From Microcaldota archaeon (GTDB lineage Archaea; Micrarchaeota; Micrarchaeia; Micrarchaeales; Micrarchaeaceae): 64,000 nucleotides of DNA. Location: contig JAJYYB010000010.1 of the NCBI GenBank assembly GCA_021801355.1, positions 40,272-104,271 of the forward strand. The letters are read 5' to 3'. Below the pieces are notes generated by a model. That model made no database searches, was not told where the DNA came from, and saw only the letters and a program-made list of their open reading frames with translations. Below are positions 26,860 through 35,095 of the stretch, in pieces. The translations under genes and the position numbers were made by a program. Position 1 is the first letter of the stretch. Every line of letters starts with the position of its first letter.

Positions 26860-26880
26860 CCCACGATTGGAAATCGTGGG
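26860..26880 (-). repeat. Left-end hairpin of the IS605 element
   Basis: This is a perfect 9-bp stem, CCCACGATT/AATCGTGGG, with a 3-base loop. Such imperfect or perfect palindromes near the ends are what TnpA binds. Confidence 0.7.
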
Positions 26881-27020
26881 CTTTCTGCTATGCATTTTTG
26901 TAAATATGGTTGTTTAGGTTTTGAGCGTATTCATTGAATTGATGCGCCTTGGATAAAACAAAAATTTAGGATAAATTATTGCCTTAACCTAGCACGTCAT
27001 AGAAATGTGGGCTTAGGGCG

Positions 27021-27980
27021 TCAGGTAGCAGCGTACCTCCCTATATTGCTAATATAGTGGTCCATTGTTAGTTTAAGCCCGCCACTTAGGGTATACTTAG
27101 GTGCCCACTTGAGTTCTCTTCGTATCTTACTAGGATCAAGGGCGTATCTTACATCATGGCCTGGTCTATCTGCAACAAATTGCAGCAGGCTGGTATCTTT
27201 GCCAAGCATCTTTAGAAGCTTCTTTACGATCTCGATGTTGTGCGCCTCCGAGTTTGAGGATACCAGATAAGTATCACCGTATGCGCCTTTTTTTATTATG
27301 ATTTCGAGTGCGCTGCAATGGTCCTCTACATAAATCCAGTCTCTTACCTGCATCCCATCACCGTAAATAGGTATCTTTTTGTCAAACAATGCACTCGTTA
27401 TAACTTTTGGTATCAGCTTCTCGGGGTGCTGGTTAGGCCCGAAATTGTTACTACAATTAGATATTGTGACAGGCAACTTGTATGTGTTATAATAACTGTT
27501 TACCAGATGGTCTGCGGCAGCCTTTGACGCAGAATACGGGTTATTCGGGTTGTATCTGCTCCTTTCGGTGAATTTCAGTTTCGAGTGCAACGGCAGTGAG
27601 CCATAGACTTCATCGGTAGATACCTGGTGGAATCTCACTTCTGTTTCCTTGACAGCATTTAGGATGGAGTGTACACCCAGAATGTTAGATTTAACGAAGT
27701 CATCCGAATTACGTATAGAATTATCAACATGTGTTTCTGCAGCGAAGTTTATTATTGCGTCAACATCCGCTGCGAGCCTTTTTATGAGCCGCCTATCACA
27801 GATATCGCCCTTTATGAACGAATAGTTGCACCTTTCATCCACATTGCTTACGTTCGCAAAATCCGCTGCATATGTAACCTTATCTAGGTTTATTATCGAA
27901 TCCCTTGGATGACGCCCGAACCAGTACTGGATGAAGTTTGAGCCTATGAATCCGAGACCGCCCGTAACGAGTAGCCGCAT
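27021..27980 (-). CDS. rmlB: dTDP-glucose 4,6-dehydratase (RmlB)
   Basis: This is the second step of dTDP-L-rhamnose synthesis. The 319-residue extended short-chain dehydrogenase has GGLGFIGSNF for NAD binding (about 7-16), STDEVYGSLP (about 122-131), the YSASK catalytic pair (about 151-155), and NNFGPNQHPEKLIP. It follows rmlD with no gap, in a two-gene operon. Confidence 0.94.
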   Translation of the reverse strand: MRLLVTGGLGFIGSNFIQYWFGRHPRDSIINLDKVTYAADFANVSNVDERCNYSFIKGDICDRRLIKRLAADVDAIINFAAETHVDNSIRNSDDFVKSNILGVHSILNAVKETEVRFHQVSTDEVYGSLPLHSKLKFTERSRYNPNNPYSASKAAADHLVNSYYNTYKLPVTISNCSNNFGPNQHPEKLIPKVITSALFDKKIPIYGDGMQVRDWIYVEDHCSALEIIIKKGAYGDTYLVSSNSEAHNIEIVKKLLKMLGKDTSLLQFVADRPGHDVRYALDPSKIRRELKWAPKYTLSGGLKLTMDHYISNIGRYAAT

Positions 27981-28862
27981 TTATTCACCTATCTGCGCCT
28001 TTAGCTCTAGTAGACCTTCTGTTGTGGCGAGTGATTTCACGCCTGTTGCCTTTTCTATCTTGTCTGTTACAAGGTTCACTCTTACCGGTCTATGGGCTAT
28101 CTGATTCAGCTCTGGCGTTGTGACAGGCTGCAGCAGATCCTTGTCAAGCCCGAATACACTTGCTATCTCCAAGGCGAACTCCATCCTACTTAAGCAGTTA
28201 CTCCCAGTGGCATTGAAAAGTCCGGTCTCATCCCTTTCGTAGAGCCCGAACATCTGTTTTACCAGCACATCAGCAAACGTAGGATTTTCATACTGGTCGG
28301 TAACAATCCTCGCGCTTCTGCCGGCGCGGAGTTCATTCATCAGCCACATGGGAAAGCTCACCTTGTTCATCCCCCCCTTCCCGTATATCACGGCTGGCCT
28401 TACCACTGCGTAGTTTAGGTCAAGCGCGTACAGCATCTGCTCGGCTATAAACTTGGTTTTCGCATAATAGCTCAATGGTCTAGGTTTATCCTTCTCTGTA
28501 TACTCCTTCTTCCTACCATCAAACACGTAGTCGGTTGACATGAAGATGTATTTGCAACCGAAGTTACGGCATGCTTCTGCAATGTTTTTAGAGCCCTCAA
28601 CGTTTACCTGCCATGCTTCTACCGCGTGAGTTTCGCAGTAATCGACATTGCTCAATGAATGAGTGTCGATGACGCAGTCCGGCTTTATCTTCTCCATTAG
28701 GTTAAAGACGTCATTCCTATCGCGTACATCCAGCTTTGAGACATTGTCTAGCTTCTGCTCATGGGAATTACATGTGCCGAACATCTCGTAAAGACCGTCA
28801 CCGAGCTCCATCAGCCTGCCACCAACAAGGCCGCTGCTACCGATTACTAGTATCTTATCCAT
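27981..28862 (-). CDS. rmlD: dTDP-4-dehydrorhamnose reductase (RmlD)
   Basis: This is the last step of dTDP-L-rhamnose synthesis. The 293-residue protein has ILVIGSSGLVGGRLME at the N-terminus, the STDYVFDG motif (about 108-115), the YAKTK catalytic pair (about 132-136) and RPAVIYG. Its ATG at 28862 sits about 25 bases from the shared TATA element at 28881-28893, so its mRNA is probably leaderless. Confidence 0.93.
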   Translation of the reverse strand: MDKILVIGSSGLVGGRLMELGDGLYEMFGTCNSHEQKLDNVSKLDVRDRNDVFNLMEKIKPDCVIDTHSLSNVDYCETHAVEAWQVNVEGSKNIAEACRNFGCKYIFMSTDYVFDGRKKEYTEKDKPRPLSYYAKTKFIAEQMLYALDLNYAVVRPAVIYGKGGMNKVSFPMWLMNELRAGRSARIVTDQYENPTFADVLVKQMFGLYERDETGLFNATGSNCLSRMEFALEIASVFGLDKDLLQPVTTPELNQIAHRPVRVNLVTDKIEKATGVKSLATTEGLLELKAQIGE

Positions 28863-28880
28863 GGTAAGATGTTATTATGA

Positions 28881-28893
28881 TAATATATTTAAA
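28881..28893. promoter_or_regulatory. Shared bidirectional TATA element between rmlD and rmlA
   Basis: TAATATATTTAAA lies about 25 bases before the rmlD ATG on one strand and about 34 bases before the rmlA ATG on the other. It is nearly symmetrical in AT content, so one site could drive both operons and keep the four rhamnose enzymes in balance. Confidence 0.55.
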
Positions 28894-28920
28894 CATTCAT
28901 ATGTTAATAATATAGATTTG

Positions 28921-29694
28921 ATGATCGGAGTAATACTTGCTGGCGGAGAGGGTACACGCCTCAGACCGCTCACAAACATTACAAACAAACACTTATTGCC
29001 GGTTTACAATAAACCTATGATAATGTATCCATTGGAGTTTATGCGGGATCTCGGAATTACAGAGATAGTGCTCGTTGCAGGCAGATCCTTCGCAGGCGAC
29101 TTCGCAGACCTTCTTGGGGACGGAAGCGGATATGGCGTAGACCTAACGTACAGGGTACAGGAAGGCTCGCCAGGCATAGCACAAGCGCTTGGTCTCGCAG
29201 AAAAGGTAGCCAATCACAAGCCCGTAACAGTAATTCTTGGCGACAATATATTCGCGGTCAAGAAGGCCGAGATGATCGAAATCAAACGGATAGTGGATGG
29301 ATTTGACAGTAAGCCAGATGGTGCGGTGCTCTTCCTCAAGGGAGTTAGTGATCCGGAGAGGTTCGGAGTAGCACGTATAGACAGGAAGGGCGATATATGT
29401 GAGATCGAGGAAAAACCGAAGAGGCCGAAATCAAACTATGCTGTAACCGGCTTTTATGTATATGACAGCACAGTATTCGAAAAGATAAAGAGGCTTAAGC
29501 CGTCTAAACGCAATGAGCTTGAGATAAGTGATGTTAACAACATGTTCTTGAAGGAGAGGAAGCTAAAACATCACATAGTAAAGGGAGTATGGACGGACGC
29601 AGGTACTTTTGAATCGCTATTTAGGGCGACAGTTACGGCTAGAGGTGCCGATACCAGAAAAGCAGGATTACATAGTGGTCGTAGAGGCGTATGA
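28921..29694 (+). CDS. rmlA: Glucose-1-phosphate thymidylyltransferase (RmlA)
   Basis: This is the first step of dTDP-L-rhamnose synthesis, making dTDP-glucose. The protein has 257 residues from the ATG at 28921. Seen are the signature LAGGEGTRLRPLT (about 6-18), the substrate Lys region NKHLLPVYNKPMI, VQEGSPGIAQAL and ILGDNIF. It is shorter than the usual 290-residue bacterial RmlA, matching the shorter archaeal-type enzymes. rmlC follows with no gap. Confidence 0.93.
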   Translation: MIGVILAGGEGTRLRPLTNITNKHLLPVYNKPMIMYPLEFMRDLGITEIVLVAGRSFAGDFADLLGDGSGYGVDLTYRVQEGSPGIAQALGLAEKVANHKPVTVILGDNIFAVKKAEMIEIKRIVDGFDSKPDGAVLFLKGVSDPERFGVARIDRKGDICEIEEKPKRPKSNYAVTGFYVYDSTVFEKIKRLKPSKRNELEISDVNNMFLKERKLKHHIVKGVWTDAGTFESLFRATVTARGADTRKAGLHSGRRGV

Positions 29695-30255
29695 ATGGCA
29701 TTCAAGTTCACTGATCTTAGTGTACCTGGCGTAGTTTTGATAGAGCCGCAAAAGTTTTCTGACGACAGAGGGTTCTTCATTGAGCGCTACAAGACCTCGT
29801 ACTTCGCAGTCCATGGGGTAAGCGAATTGTTCAATCAGGACAATTACTCGGTTTCTAGAAGGGGCGTTGTCAGAGGCATGCACTATCAGTTGGAGCCGAT
29901 GGCCCAAGGCAAGCTTGTGGGCGTCATTACAGGAAGCATATTCGATGTTGCAGTGGACATCAGGAGGGGTTCTCCATATTTTGGTAGGTGGGTTGGCGAA
30001 ACGCTGACCGGAGAGAGCTGCAACATGCTATGGATACCGCCAGGTTTTGCGCATGGTTTCATGGCGCTCGAGGACCAGACTCGAGTCACTTATAAGACTA
30101 CCTCAGAATACTCTCCTAAACACGACAGGGGGATACTGTGGAACGATCCGGACCTCGGCATAGTATGGCCAAAGGATGTGGCACCTATATTATCGGGAAA
30201 GGACTTGGAGCACCCTAGGCTTAAGGACGCAGAGATAAACTTCAGTTATGTATAG
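29695..30255 (+). CDS. rmlC: dTDP-4-dehydrorhamnose 3,5-epimerase (RmlC)
   Basis: This is the third step of dTDP-L-rhamnose synthesis. The 186-residue cupin has VLIEPQKFSDDRGFFIERY, VRGMHYQLEP with the catalytic His (about 62), and the IPPGFAHGF block with active-site residues (about 107-115). Its ATG directly follows the rmlA stop. With rmlB/D alongside, the whole four-step pathway is within 3.2 kb. Confidence 0.95.
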   Translation: MAFKFTDLSVPGVVLIEPQKFSDDRGFFIERYKTSYFAVHGVSELFNQDNYSVSRRGVVRGMHYQLEPMAQGKLVGVITGSIFDVAVDIRRGSPYFGRWVGETLTGESCNMLWIPPGFAHGFMALEDQTRVTYKTTSEYSPKHDRGILWNDPDLGIVWPKDVAPILSGKDLEHPRLKDAEINFSYV

Positions 30256-30358
30256 ACTACTTAGGAGCCATCGCTAGGATGCAGGTTGCCATGCACAGCG
30301 CAGCTATTTTTATATACTGCAGCATTAAAACGTATGGAAATTCGCCGGGTGCTTTGAA

Positions 30359-30622
30359 ATGAATGTGATGCTCATCGGTTCCCCTGAACAGTTTTATTAT
30401 AGGCATATGACTTCTAGGGAAAGGTACATGCCTGGGCTCTACTTTTATTTAAAGAAAAGCCTTGTTTTAGAGCAGAAGGTCAGGAGCATACCACGTAGAT
30501 AATAAAATATTTAATAGGGGACTGCGATAAAAACTAAAAAAGATGTAACAAAGGCAGAATGGTCCATATTGGAGAGTGCTGAAAGAGAAAATTTATGTAT
30601 ATGTTATGGGCTGATTTTATGA
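30359..30622 (+). pseudogene. Probable broken gene (two open pieces in one frame)
   Basis: A 47-residue frame (30359-30502) starts MNVMLIGSPEQFYYRHMTSR and has a TATA box TTTTTATATA at about 30307-30316, but it stops after about 140 bases. After several stops, the same frame opens again at 30518 and runs to a TGA at 30620-30622, which overlaps the next gene's ATG as ATGA. That overlap is the usual sign of a coupled upstream gene, so I read this as a decayed gene, perhaps of sugar metabolism. The function is unknown. Confidence 0.35.
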
Positions 30623-31740
30623 AACTTTCAGTTTTGATATTTTCAATGAATGAACCGGAGAAAGCATTAAGGCTCGTTAAATCTATCTATCAAATAGCTG
30701 ATGAAGTAGTATTAGTAGATTCTAGCGATTCTATAAGGTTTAGAAAATTAATTGAAGGTAAAAAGAGCCTTCATTTAACTAAATTAAAAATCTATTATGT
30801 ACACCCTTTAGGTTATGTAGAACCGTTTAGAATGTACGGCTTATCAAAGTGTAAGAATGAGTGGGTGCTTTATCTTGACGTTGATGAAAACATAAATGAT
30901 GAGCTCAAGAATGGTATAATAGAGATATTAAATTGTACTAAGGGCAAGTATGATGCATTTGCAATAGCAAGAGAAAACTTTCTTGATGGAAAACGTGTGT
31001 ACCGAAATTACGGCATTAAACTACCTAAAAACGATTTTCACGTAAGATTATATAAAAAATCTAAAACCAGATATTTGGGGATAGTGCATGAATCTCCATT
31101 AATAAATGGGAAACCACTTTCAAGCGTGATAAAAAATGAACGTATATTGAAATTAAACACTAAATACATGATAATACAACACCACAGCAGCAGTGATTAT
31201 CTAAACAAATTTATAAAATGTATGAAGTTGGAGATATTCCAGAGAAGAAAGTCATATGCAGATATGAAATTGTATGTTCCTGAAACTTTAAAGCCTATAT
31301 TTAATTTATATTTAAAATTAAGTAGAAAAAATTTGAGGGATGAGCTTTCTGGTTTTGATTATAAATTAGTGGAGAAGTTCTACTTGTTCATGCTAACTAA
31401 AAATATATTAGATTTGTTTCTCCCGTTAAATGCGTACTTCGATATAAAAATAAAAATAATATCGAAATTGCCTGCAGATTTAAAAAAATTGACCTACGAA
31501 GTTTCTCAACATATAATCGAACGCGGGGGAGTAAATAACTATTTGGGTATAGCCAATGTAAGTCAAATGGAACAATTTAGTGTTAGGTATAAAAATGATA
31601 AAACAAACCCGTTGGATCTATTAAATTTACTTTTGATGGAAAAAATGATAAAAATTCCTGTTGGGGATCAAAAAAAGAGACTTGATAGCGTATATAATAT
31701 AATATATAAATATTCTAAAGTGGCGAAGAGCAGGTTATAG
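30619..31740 (+). CDS. GT2-family glycosyltransferase
   Basis: The 373-residue protein starts KLSVLIFSMNEPEKALRLVK. The DxD-type site is WVLYLDVDENIND at about residue 85-97. The N-terminal GT-A domain resembles the LPS-type WaaE/KdtX group; the C-terminal half is unrecognised and Lys/Asn/Ile-rich. The gene is markedly AT-rich, like the next four genes. I chose the ATG at 30619, which overlaps a stop codon; eight more residues upstream are possible. Confidence 0.82.
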   Translation: MKLSVLIFSMNEPEKALRLVKSIYQIADEVVLVDSSDSIRFRKLIEGKKSLHLTKLKIYYVHPLGYVEPFRMYGLSKCKNEWVLYLDVDENINDELKNGIIEILNCTKGKYDAFAIARENFLDGKRVYRNYGIKLPKNDFHVRLYKKSKTRYLGIVHESPLINGKPLSSVIKNERILKLNTKYMIIQHHSSSDYLNKFIKCMKLEIFQRRKSYADMKLYVPETLKPIFNLYLKLSRKNLRDELSGFDYKLVEKFYLFMLTKNILDLFLPLNAYFDIKIKIISKLPADLKKLTYEVSQHIIERGGVNNYLGIANVSQMEQFSVRYKNDKTNPLDLLNLLLMEKMIKIPVGDQKKRLDSVYNIIYKYSKVAKSRL

Positions 31741-31792
31741 CAACCCTGAAAAGTAATACAACTTCCGCTACTATAACTTTTTCGTAAAATTG

Positions 31793-32837
31793 GGCCTTGT
31801 AGAAATCCTCTCATAAATTATCCGACGATATCCACAAAACAAACAAAAAGTGAAGGAATCCTGTAGTCGTAGCAAATGCCGCATCTCTTTTTACCTGCAT
31901 GTACCGGTATATATTGTAAGCAATATCCTTCAGTCTCTGTTCCTTCTTCCTCATCCACCACTTCTTGCTAGTGAGTTCATCACCAAGTTTTGTCTTCTCA
32001 ACAAAGTTCACTGTTTCGACAAGACTCCTTCTATGGTACCGCTTCTTCGGGAAGTACCACCTGAGGTTCTTCCTGTACTCGCCCTTTGTACGCGACGCCG
32101 GAGTGCCTTCCCACCTTAGTGGTATTATCGACTTGCCGCCAATGTCCTCCCTCACGAATCGGTGGTGTTCTTCGGAATCATACCCTTTATCTGTGGTGAC
32201 GTACTTTAGCGACACCACCCCGTGACTTCCTTCCACTAGTGATTCGAAATTTACGTTGTCATTCGCATCTGAACGCCTATCCTTCACAGCGATTATGGCT
32301 TGTTGATCCGTATCTACTGATATGGAATGCTTTAGGTAATCCTTTCGTTTACTCTGCCGCTTCATTCTCTTGATGTAGTGGTTCGATGCATGAGACGTCC
32401 TCTCCCCAGTCGAATCTATACCGATGTTTGCCACCTTTGTCTGGAAAAACATCCCTAGGTTTTCTGTAGTATGAGGTCCAGCAACCTCAATGATATACGT
32501 CGGAGAAATTTCTGCAATGCGGTGAAGTGCAGTACCTTGTCTTTGAAACCAATGTACGCCCTTAGTTCGAACAATAGGTCTGCGGTGTCTCTATAGACTT
32601 TATCTTCGTACTCCATCAGGCATACGGAGACTGCAAGTTGATGCTGTGTATAGTCCTTTTTCGAAAACTTGTTCGAGTACTCCTTCAGGAGTCGTTTTAC
32701 CAGTATGAAGCAGAGGCCGATAAACCTCTTATATCTGGATTCTCTATGTTCCTTCATGTAGGTCGCTAAATAACCTACATGACCGAAGGGTTAAAATCCT
32801 TCGGTTTGTATGTTCGTTAAAGGATTTCTACAAGGCC
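31793..32837 (-). mobile_element. IS5-family insertion sequence with 17-bp inverted ends
   Basis: GGCCTTGTAGAAATCCT (31793-31809) is the exact reverse complement of 32821-32837, giving an element of 1045 bp. GGCC is itself palindromic, so the outer four bases could instead be a 4-bp target duplication flanking 13-bp inverted repeats. The element lies between two glycosyltransferase genes. An internal hairpin, CCGAAGG/CCTTCGG (32783-32804), sits inside one end. Confidence 0.88.
31811..32757 (-). CDS. IS5-family DDE transposase in two overlapping frames (likely -1 frameshift)
   Basis: The first frame (32757-32455, 100 residues) gives the N-terminal part, ending LLDLILQKT. The second (open upstream of its ATG at 32452 to 31811) gives the DDE domain with IGIDSTG, TTDKGYDS, and Y-HR-R-SLV-E-TVNFVE-K, which is the exact Y-2-R-3-E-6-K signature. 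The frames meet at AGAAAACC (the A run is bases 32460-32463 of the complement), where a -1 slip joins them. Several IS5 groups use such a slip at an A run, so the enzyme may be functional; a simple inactivating mutation is the alternative. Confidence 0.8.
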
Positions 32838-32851
32838 TAGTATTGCGTATT

Positions 32852-33790
32852 TTAAAATTTATAATTTTTCTCCAATTTATAGTTGAAGTAAATCGTGTTT
32901 GCTAGCCCTCTAAATGCATGCAATTGATCAAATCTAAACGTACCGCTATTGTAAGCACCGATTTTAAACTTTATGAATTTATAGTTATTTTCAAGCTTGA
33001 TTTTATAGAACAAGTCAACGTCTTCGAAGCTGTTTATGAACGTTTCATCGAAGGCTTTACTACCATTAGCTTCTAAAAAGGAGCGGCTTAGCACAAAAAA
33101 ATTCCCTTGCAACCTAAACTCGGCTTTCGGTTTATATATAAACCGATTTAGCTCATGCTCTTTGTTTTTGTTAGGGTCCGAAACAAGCACTAAATACTTT
33201 AGATTGTATTTCTTTAGAAGAGCAGGATAGAATTTATAAAAAGGTGTGATAAAGGCCTTAATATTATAGTAAATCAAAGCGGTAACGCTTGGAACTTTAA
33301 TAATCTTACAGTTAAGCACTGGTTTCTTATCTGTCGGTTTTATTAAAACTGCATTTGGTATAGGCTTAATTTTTAATAAATTTTTAGCAAAATTATTTAT
33401 ATCGTCTATTTTATATATATCGTCATTTGATATCACAACGTATTTTGGATTCAATTCCAATGCCCTTTTGATCCCAAAATTGCAACTACGGCCAAAGTTA
33501 AAGTTAGGACCTTTACTTTGAACAAAAATAATGTACCAATTTTTATATAGCAACTTACAACATTTAGAATAATTTCCGTTAACATCTGCCGTTGGTATGA
33601 CAAATACTATATCGGTCTTTCCATTAATCTCGAATAGACGCATTTGTTCATTTGGTCTACGCTTCATCCAAGCTATTAATTCGTTCCTTGACCCAAATGA
33701 CTTATAAAATTCTTGGAGCTCAACCAGATTTACGCTTGTATACAGCTTATTTAATCTTGTATCATTCAAAATTAATATCGCCCTTTGCAA
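32852..33790 (-). CDS. GT2-like glycosyltransferase, copy 2 of a tandem pair
   Basis: The protein has up to 312 residues. It has the GT-A pattern: DIVFVIPTAD, NFGRSCNFGIKRALE, then YVVISNDDIYKID as the acidic metal site (about 120-132), and FDETFINSFEDVDLFYKI near the end, where the ED pair is the likely catalytic base. It is a diverged paralogue of the next gene upstream, and shares the opening LNKLYTS/LNDLFTS and ending YFNYKL/YFNYKI. The start is a TTG at 33790 or 33769; both overlap the upstream gene. AT-rich. Confidence 0.75.
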   Translation of the reverse strand: MQRAILILNDTRLNKLYTSVNLVELQEFYKSFGSRNELIAWMKRRPNEQMRLFEINGKTDIVFVIPTADVNGNYSKCCKLLYKNWYIIFVQSKGPNFNFGRSCNFGIKRALELNPKYVVISNDDIYKIDDINNFAKNLLKIKPIPNAVLIKPTDKKPVLNCKIIKVPSVTALIYYNIKAFITPFYKFYPALLKKYNLKYLVLVSDPNKNKEHELNRFIYKPKAEFRLQGNFFVLSRSFLEANGSKAFDETFINSFEDVDLFYKIKLENNYKFIKFKIGAYNSGTFRFDQLHAFRGLANTIYFNYKLEKNYKF

Positions 33791-34688
33791 TTTTATAATT
33801 AAAATAGGCTAAATTTGCTATGTCCCTTAATTTCCTTGATGTATTTTTACCTAAGCTCCCACCACCCTCAGTACCTATTGAAAAATCAATGAATGATGCG
33901 TACCTTCTCAAACTTAATGATAAGTCAACATCTTCAATTCCATTTATGTAGGTTTCATCAAAAAGCTTGCCGTCCACGTCTTTAACAAATGTTGCATTAA
34001 AAATAGAGAATGGACCAGTACAAGTAAACTTTATCAATCGTTTAAAAAAAAACCAATACAGGAGACGAGTCAATCTGCCTATATATAACTGGTAGTATAC
34101 ATGCACACCAAATTTGTTAAGAACAATTTGCTCTTCTCTAGTTACGTTATTGCGCATAAATCTGTAAAGAGTAAGTAATGATTTACCAACCGATAAGTAT
34201 GATTGGGCTGAGTGCTGTGAGAAGCCACTTGCAAATACAACTTTGGCATCATTTTTTTTAATGTTCTTTAACTCATTTTTCAGCTTCCTTATGTTATCTA
34301 CTTTAAAATTATCATCATTGGATAGAATAATCCATTTTGGCTTAAATTTTAGGGCGTACTTAAGCCCACAATTTGCACTTTTTGAATAATTGAAATAGGG
34401 CCCAGAACTCTCTACAAAAATTATTTTTTGACCCTTATACAGCTTAGAACTATTTAGCGCGTATTTACTTTTATTATTGGCAGTTAACACCACTACTACT
34501 ATATCAGTATCACCATTACGTTCTATAATGTTTATTTTGGCAGCCGGTCTATTTCGCATCCAGTTAATTAATTGTTCTATATTATTAAAATTTTTATAGA
34601 ACTTTAACACATCCACAGGGTTTTTGCTTGTAAAAAGATCATTTAAACGACTTGGATGTGGGGCCATGTCTCTATTGTGCAATTTCAT
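33762..34688 (-). CDS. GT2-like glycosyltransferase, copy 1 of a tandem pair
   Basis: The 308-residue protein has DIVVVVLTAN, YFNYSKSANCGLKYALK, WIILSNDDNFKVDN (metal site, about 118-131) and FDETYINGIEDVDLSLSL (about 250-267). It starts at an ATG that overlaps, as ATGA, the stop of a truncated upstream frame, so it was once the second gene of a longer operon. AT-rich base use sets it and its neighbours apart from the housekeeping genes. Confidence 0.78.
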   Translation of the reverse strand: MKLHNRDMAPHPSRLNDLFTSKNPVDVLKFYKNFNNIEQLINWMRNRPAAKINIIERNGDTDIVVVVLTANNKSKYALNSSKLYKGQKIIFVESSGPYFNYSKSANCGLKYALKFKPKWIILSNDDNFKVDNIRKLKNELKNIKKNDAKVVFASGFSQHSAQSYLSVGKSLLTLYRFMRNNVTREEQIVLNKFGVHVYYQLYIGRLTRLLYWFFFKRLIKFTCTGPFSIFNATFVKDVDGKLFDETYINGIEDVDLSLSLRRYASFIDFSIGTEGGGSLGKNTSRKLRDIANLAYFNYKIAKGDINFE

Positions 34689-34831
34689 CGCCTTGACTTA
34701 AGATTCTCTGCATATATCCAACCTATACTACCTGCTTTTTGGTCTACCACTCGCGGCATTTCTACTTTCACTTTGAACCCTTTTTTTCTGAGTTCGGCAG
34801 CGATTTTGCCTTCGCGATGATCCTTGTAAAC
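34685..34831 (-). pseudogene. 3' remnant of an unknown gene, cut off near an IS end
   Basis: An open frame of 48 codons, without a start, ends at a TGA that overlaps the next gene's ATG. It reads VYKDHREGKIAAELRKKGFK, continues with PRVVDQKAGSIGWIYAEN, and looks like the real C-terminus of a protein. A stop (34832-34834) closes it upstream, and the remnant IS end at 34905-34973 is close by, so deletion at an insertion point is the likely cause. I cannot name the family. Confidence 0.5.
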
Positions 34832-35095
34832 TCATCTAAATCATTTTATATTACCTTAATTAAGTTTAAAGCACTTCTTTTTAGACCGAATAGATGTCGT
34901 GCACGCCGCCAAATAACGAGCATAGCAGAAGGGTTAAAATCCTTCGGCTTTTATAATGAATGGAGGATTTCTAGAGAGCTATAATAATAGAAAAATGGGC
35001 TTTTTCATCCGCCTGCTTTAAGGCGATGATATTTCAAAGCCAAAGTGTATTAAATTGGACAGAGTATTTGGCATGTTATTCGAAGGCGTAAAAGT
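34689..35095. other. 407-base stretch without an intact gene
   Basis: It holds the 3' remnant of a lost gene (34685-34831) and a remnant IS5-type end (34905-34973). The last 120 bases before the flippase gene are AT-rich and should contain its promoter, but I could not pick one TATA box with confidence. Confidence 0.5.
34905..34973. mobile_element. Remnant end of an IS5-type element
   Basis: This stretch closely follows the IS5 element's own end at 32762-32830. Shared blocks are CGCC/TAAATAAC, then GAAGGGTTAAAATCCTTCGG identical over 20 bases, then TTTNTAT and AGGATTTCTA. It is a diverged copy with no transposase, so a relative once stood here and was mostly lost. Confidence 0.7.

Larger units (their letters stand above)
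25070..26885 (-). mobile_element. IS200/IS605-family element with tnpA, a 2-TM gene and tnpB
   Basis: The ends are marked by subterminal hairpins. At the tnpA end, CCCACGATT/AATCGTGGG (26860-26880) has a 3-base loop. At the tnpB end, CACGAA/TTCGTG (25082-25097) has a 4-base loop. Limits are approximate because these elements leave no target duplication and have no inverted repeats. All three genes are tightly packed on one strand. Confidence 0.8.
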
